Source: Coriobacteriaceae bacterium (GTDB lineage: Bacteria > Actinomycetota > Coriobacteriia > Coriobacteriales > Eggerthellaceae). Taken from it: DNA of 9,312 nt. The position numbers were made by a program, and so were the translations under genes. The notes below the pieces were generated by a model. That model was not told the origin of the DNA and made no database searches. It saw only the letters and a list, made by a program, of their open reading frames with translations. Shown here piece by piece: positions 6,015 to 9,312 of the stretch. The DNA lies in contig SFII01000046.1 of the NCBI GenBank assembly GCA_004555335.1, positions 1 to 9,312 of the forward strand, read 5' to 3'. How positions within the stretch are numbered: position 1 is the stretch's first letter; every line of letters begins with the position of its first letter.

Positions 6015-8749
6015 AGGCGCGCCGGCTGGAAATCGCGGCAACCGCCCTGCTTGCCGCAGGGCTCTTCCTTTTTCTCGGGGCAAAACCCGCCCATGCGGCG
6101 ACGACCCTGAACAAGGGCTTTTCCGACATGCCCGCGCAGTACATCGTCTTCGACAAGCTCGACGTCTCCAAGGCAACTCTCTCATCCGCCAATTCGGCCA
6201 TCTCCATGAAAACCACGAGCAGCTACAACGGAAGGAAGGCGGTGGTTTGGAGCGTCACCGCATCGGGCGAAAAGAGCCTTTCGAACCCCTTCAAGATCAC
6301 CTTCCCCAACGCCGGCTTCGACTGCGACGGCAACAGGGTCGATCTGGTCCTTGCATGCACCTCATGCAAAGCACAGCTCTATTCGGGGCAAACGGCGGCA
6401 GCGCGCGACCAGGTTCTGCTGATCAGCGAGCTTTCCGCCAATGACCCGGATTGGAACAGCTACATCCAGTTCACCTCCCTGCCGGATAAAGGGGCGTCTG
6501 CCATCTACGGCATACAGATGACCTTCGACGTGCGCGTATACAAGACGGGAACGACCACCAACTGCTCCTATCCGTTGCTGATGAATGTCGCGGACCTGGA
6601 CTGGTACGACGAGACCACCTCGAGCAGCAGCTGGTCGGGAACCTTCGCGGAATCCATCACGCTCAACAGCGGCTGCGGAAGCAACGTATATATCGCGAAG
6701 GACAGCCTCCTGGGGCACAACAGCGCGAACACGCGCTTCTACGGCTCCGCTGTCGACGACTCGACGGAACGCTCCACCGTCGCCTTCGCGCTGAATGCCG
6801 GCGGAGGAAAGATCACCTGGGCCGGCAGCAACTGCGCGACGAAGCTGTTCTCTTCGAAGACCTTCGAAATCACCTCGAGCGCAGGCACGGGTGGAAGCAT
6901 CAGCCCGAAAGGGCAGAACACCGTCGGTTGGCGCACAAGCAAAAGCTATACCGCCACCGCTTCAACCGGGTACAAGGTCTACCGGGTCACCGTCGACGGC
7001 GCACGCATCAGCGGAACGGGAGGGAAGACCCTGAAATACGACTTCGAGGACATCCGCCAAGACCACACCATCAGCGCAAGCTTCACCCCCATCTCCTACG
7101 AGGTGGCATTCGACGGCAACGGGGCGTCCGCCGGTTCGACCAGCCCCCTGAAAGGCTGCAAGTACAACACGTCCTACACCATCCCGGAATGCGGCTTCAC
7201 GCGTTCCACCCACAGCTTCATCGCCTGGAACACCAAAGCGGACGGATCGGGGAAGAGCTACCTGCCGGGCAGCGCTTTCAAGAACCTCACGAGCGTCGAC
7301 GGGGGCAAAGTGGTCCTCTACGCCCAGTGGGCCGACCTTGCCGTCGAGCGCATCGTCACCATCCGGATCCCGGAAGACGACTTCGCACGCGCGAAAGCGG
7401 GAAGCGGGTCGTCCCCCACGATGGTGGCGCGCTACTGCGACGAAGCCGAGGGGGTAAGCTGGACCGTGCCCATCGATCTTTCGGAATGCACGATCGAAGA
7501 CGGTTTCGCCACGATAAGCACGCAGTCGAAAGCCACGGAAAGCGCATCCTGTACCCTGTTGGACAGCGCGCTTTTCCAGCTTGCGAACCGTGAGGACCGG
7601 GGGCTTGAAACCATCTTCACCCTCGCCCTCCCCGATTTCTCCCTGGCAAGCTCGAGCGATTGCGTGGTGAACCACTTCCCCGCCGAAGCAGTCACCGCCC
7701 AAGCGGCAAACGCCGACGAAGACCCCCGGGATCAGGACGAAACCGAACCCGCCGTTCTGAAAGCCCAAAGGGAAGACGATGCCGCACTCTCAGAAGGCGC
7801 CCCGCAAAACGCGGAGGAAGGCGAGGACGGAAAAAACCGGCTCGACACCGAAGCGGCAGCATCCGAAGAACCGGCGCCGGAAGACGAGCCGGACGATTCT
7901 GCGCAAGCAGGAGAAGCGCAAGGGGAAACGGGATGCTTCCTCGCCGCGGGGGCCGAAGCCAACCGCGCCATCCCCCGCGAAACGGAGTCGATCGTAATCG
8001 GCAGACCGGGCTTCGAACCCGAAAGCACCATCGACCTTTCCCGCGACCGGGACCGAAGCGTTCTGGGGGCCTACGATGATTCCCGAAAATGCTTCTACAT
8101 CTACAGCACCCAAGACGCCCCCATCATCGCCGACCGCGACAGCTCGGGGATTTTCGGGGGCTTGGAAAACCTCAGGCGAATCGACGCAGCGAGCCTCGAC
8201 ACGAGGCAGGCGGTATCCCTCGCAGGGGCCTTCCAAGGATGCGCCGCACTCGAGGAGCTCGACTTGTCCGAATGGGAAACGGATAGCCTGGAAAACGCAG
8301 AGGATATGCTCCAAGGCTGCGATGGGCTGCTTGCGATCTCCTTCGGAAAGGGCTGGAAGCAGCCCCGATCAAACCAGTCTGCCGCGATCTTCCCCGTGGC
8401 TATGGACACCCGGGAAGGCAGCTTCGCCGCTGGCCAGGCGATTCCCTCGGGGAGCGGGCACTATTCCGCAAACCCGGCACAGAGCATGACGGAAGGAGCT
8501 GAAGCCGAGACCGCCGTAATCGGACAGGAAGATGCGCAGGAAAGCCTCCCCGATACAGCCGCAGATCAGCGGGAAGAAACCGGGGCCTCCTTGATGCCGG
8601 CAGCCGGAGAAGGGCAGGACAGTCGAGAAGAAGCGCAAGATTCCCAGGCTCCATCGGAAAAAGCCGCCGGAGAATGCGGCAACGGCACGGCAAACCCCGG
8701 CGAAGGCAACGAAGCCCGCAATCCAAGCGCGAAGGAGGCGCTGTCGTGA
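6011..8749 (+). CDS. Exported multidomain protein: InlB/Flg_new-type repeats plus DUF285 domain
   Basis: A 912-aa protein starting at ATG 6011 within the ATGA overlap with the preceding stop; AAGGAAGG (5997-6004) is its ribosome binding site. Residues 1-29 are a signal peptide ending AHA. Residues about 30-284 are a beta-rich, Cys-containing domain I do not recognise, possibly the adhesive head. Residues 285-360 (GTGGSISPKG, then ATASTGYKV) match a bacterial beta-repeat of the Flg_new_2 type. Residues 361-440 (YEVAFDGNGA, then FIAWNTKADGSG, then LYAQWA) match a Listeria-Bacteroides/InlB B-repeat. Residues 441-555 are unassigned. Residues about 560-640 are a Glu/Asp/Ala-rich linker. Residues about 641-790 fit DUF285 (BspA/mycoplasma-type leucine-rich): IFGGLENLRRID, AFQGCAALEELDLSEWETDSLENAEDMLQGC. 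The last 120 residues are acidic and low complexity. No LPXTG plus membrane helix is present, so its attachment to the cell is unexplained. A surface or fibre-tip role is inferred from domains and neighbours. Confidence 0.88.
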   Translation: MKARRLEIAATALLAAGLFLFLGAKPAHAATTLNKGFSDMPAQYIVFDKLDVSKATLSSANSAISMKTTSSYNGRKAVVWSVTASGEKSLSNPFKITFPNAGFDCDGNRVDLVLACTSCKAQLYSGQTAAARDQVLLISELSANDPDWNSYIQFTSLPDKGASAIYGIQMTFDVRVYKTGTTTNCSYPLLMNVADLDWYDETTSSSSWSGTFAESITLNSGCGSNVYIAKDSLLGHNSANTRFYGSAVDDSTERSTVAFALNAGGGKITWAGSNCATKLFSSKTFEITSSAGTGGSISPKGQNTVGWRTSKSYTATASTGYKVYRVTVDGARISGTGGKTLKYDFEDIRQDHTISASFTPISYEVAFDGNGASAGSTSPLKGCKYNTSYTIPECGFTRSTHSFIAWNTKADGSGKSYLPGSAFKNLTSVDGGKVVLYAQWADLAVERIVTIRIPEDDFARAKAGSGSSPTMVARYCDEAEGVSWTVPIDLSECTIEDGFATISTQSKATESASCTLLDSALFQLANREDRGLETIFTLALPDFSLASSSDCVVNHFPAEAVTAQAANADEDPRDQDETEPAVLKAQREDDAALSEGAPQNAEEGEDGKNRLDTEAAASEEPAPEDEPDDSAQAGEAQGETGCFLAAGAEANRAIPRETESIVIGRPGFEPESTIDLSRDRDRSVLGAYDDSRKCFYIYSTQDAPIIADRDSSGIFGGLENLRRIDAASLDTRQAVSLAGAFQGCAALEELDLSEWETDSLENAEDMLQGCDGLLAISFGKGWKQPRSNQSAAIFPVAMDTREGSFAAGQAIPSGSGHYSANPAQSMTEGAEAETAVIGQEDAQESLPDTAADQREETGASLMPAAGEGQDSREEAQDSQAPSEKAAGECGNGTANPGEGNEARNPSAKEALS
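8732..8738 (+). promoter_or_regulatory. Strong Shine-Dalgarno at the end of the DUF285 gene
   Basis: AAGGAGG lies 7 bases before GTG 8746, which overlaps the TGA stop of the preceding gene as GTGA. It is ideally placed for translation of the small ORF at 8746-8829 and too far (87 bases) to serve the sortase start at 8826 directly. Confidence 0.5.
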
Positions 8750-8829
8750 GCACCACGCTTGGATCTGACGCCGGGCCGGGCAAAGCGAGGCGAAGGACCC
8801 CTCGAAGGGAAGGGAGGTGGATAGCATGA
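8746..8829 (+). CDS. Possible 27-aa basic peptide coupling to the sortase
   Basis: GTG 8746 overlaps the TGA of the preceding gene, has AAGGAGG 7 bases upstream, and runs for 27 codons to a TGA at 8827-8829 that overlaps the sortase ATG as ATGA. The peptide is Arg/Lys-rich (KARRRTPRREGRW) with no hydrophobic segment. It resembles no family I know. The precise GTGA and ATGA junctions suggest a leader that passes ribosomes on to the sortase gene. The alternative is that this is simply a 76-base spacer and the start signal is accidental. Confidence 0.3.
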   Translation: MSTTLGSDAGPGKARRRTPRREGRWIA

Positions 8830-9312
8830 CGGGCGGAAGGGGCCTCGCAAAGGCGATCCTGCGGGGCCTGCCCGCCCTCGGCTTCCTCGTCAGCGCGCTC
8901 GCAATCGCGGCAGCGCTTCTCCTCCTCGCCTCGCTTCACCGCGACGCCGCCCGCACAGCCCCCTCCCCTTCCCTCGAGGTGGAAGAGGAAGGCGACGGGT
9001 TTCCCACTGTCGACTGGGATTACTGGCTTTCGGTCAACCCCGATGTCGTGGGTTGGATCACGATTCCGGGAACCCCTGTCGACTATCCCGTCGTCCAAGC
9101 GCCGGCAAACGACCCGCAATACTACCTGAGCCATGACGTCTTCGGAAAATGGAATTATATGGGCTGTCCCTACCTGGACGCCCAATGCCGAGAGGGCGGC
9201 TTGGAGGAAAGCTCGAACGCGGTGGTGTTCGGGCACAACTTGGGATACGGGGACCTGTCGATGTTCGCATCCATCGCAGACTATCTGGATACAGGGTTCG
9301 CGGAAAGCCACA
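8826..9312 (+). CDS. srtB: Class B sortase (N-terminal part, cut by window end)
   Basis: A membrane-anchored transpeptidase that cleaves sorting motifs and joins surface proteins to peptidoglycan or to one another. The visible 162 residues include an N-terminal membrane helix (about 14-37), a short acidic stretch, then the class B opening W-x-x-x-NPDVVGWITIPGTPVDYPVVQ, YYLSHDVFG, and AVVFGHNLG with the catalytic His at residue 137 (codon 9234-9236). The catalytic Cys and Arg lie past the window, so activity cannot be confirmed here. ATG 8826 is chosen because GGGAGG (8812-8817) precedes it by 8 bases and an in-frame stop lies at 8766-8768; GTG 8817 is a less likely alternative. Its place after the fibre and adhesin genes suggests that it acts on products of this locus. 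Confidence 0.94.
   Translation, partial: MTGGRGLAKAILRGLPALGFLVSALAIAAALLLLASLHRDAARTAPSPSLEVEEEGDGFPTVDWDYWLSVNPDVVGWITIPGTPVDYPVVQAPANDPQYYLSHDVFGKWNYMGCPYLDAQCREGGLEESSNAVVFGHNLGYGDLSMFASIADYLDTGFAESH

Noticed and set aside
8546..8560. LPDTA, an LPXTG-like motif in the DUF285 protein
   Set aside because: It lies about 60 residues before the C terminus with no hydrophobic helix or basic tail after it, so it is not a working sorting signal.

Overview
The window is dense, GC-rich (about 60% by eye) bacterial DNA with every credible gene on the + strand. Protein families and composition point to a high-GC Gram-positive of the class Coriobacteriia (Eggerthellaceae-like). The signs are a thioester/SpaA/VaFE-repeat surface adhesin, SipW-type signal peptides, a DUF285-containing exported protein and a class B sortase. 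The taxonomic placement is inference from family content, not from any marker gene.

Layout: (1) positions 2-157 hold a probable C-terminal tail of a membrane protein whose body lies upstream. (2) 210-4691 encodes a 1493-aa surface adhesin: signal peptide, thioester domain, four SpaA-like domains (the fourth split by a long acidic linker), four T-Q ester-type (VaFE) repeats, and a membrane anchor preceded by a non-canonical sorting-like motif. (3) 4778-5401 encodes a 207-aa protein with a SipW/TasA-type signal region. (4) A perfect 12-bp hairpin (5419-5449) lies immediately before the ribosome binding site of the next gene. (5) 5463-6014 encodes a second, divergent, cysteine-containing TasA-like exported protein. 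(6) 6011-8749 overlaps it by ATGA and encodes a 912-aa exported multidomain protein (N-terminal beta-rich domain, InlB/Flg_new-type repeats, acidic linker, DUF285 leucine-rich domain, acidic tail). (7) 8746-8829 is a possible 27-codon ORF bridging to (8), a class B sortase starting at 8826 and running off the window.

Taken together this looks like a cell-surface fibre/adhesin locus. It has one covalently cross-linked adhesin, two probable SipW-processed small subunits, one large repeat protein with no visible anchor, and a sortase to join or anchor some of them. The individual families are known. The unusual points are the pairing of TasA-like subunits with a sortase B, the acidic insertion inside an isopeptide domain, the 59-residue insertion in the last ester repeat, the intercistronic hairpin touching a Shine-Dalgarno sequence, and the tiny coupled ORF before the sortase. 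No RNA genes, insertion sequences, CRISPR arrays or clear promoters were seen, and no stretch over 300 bases lacks a gene.
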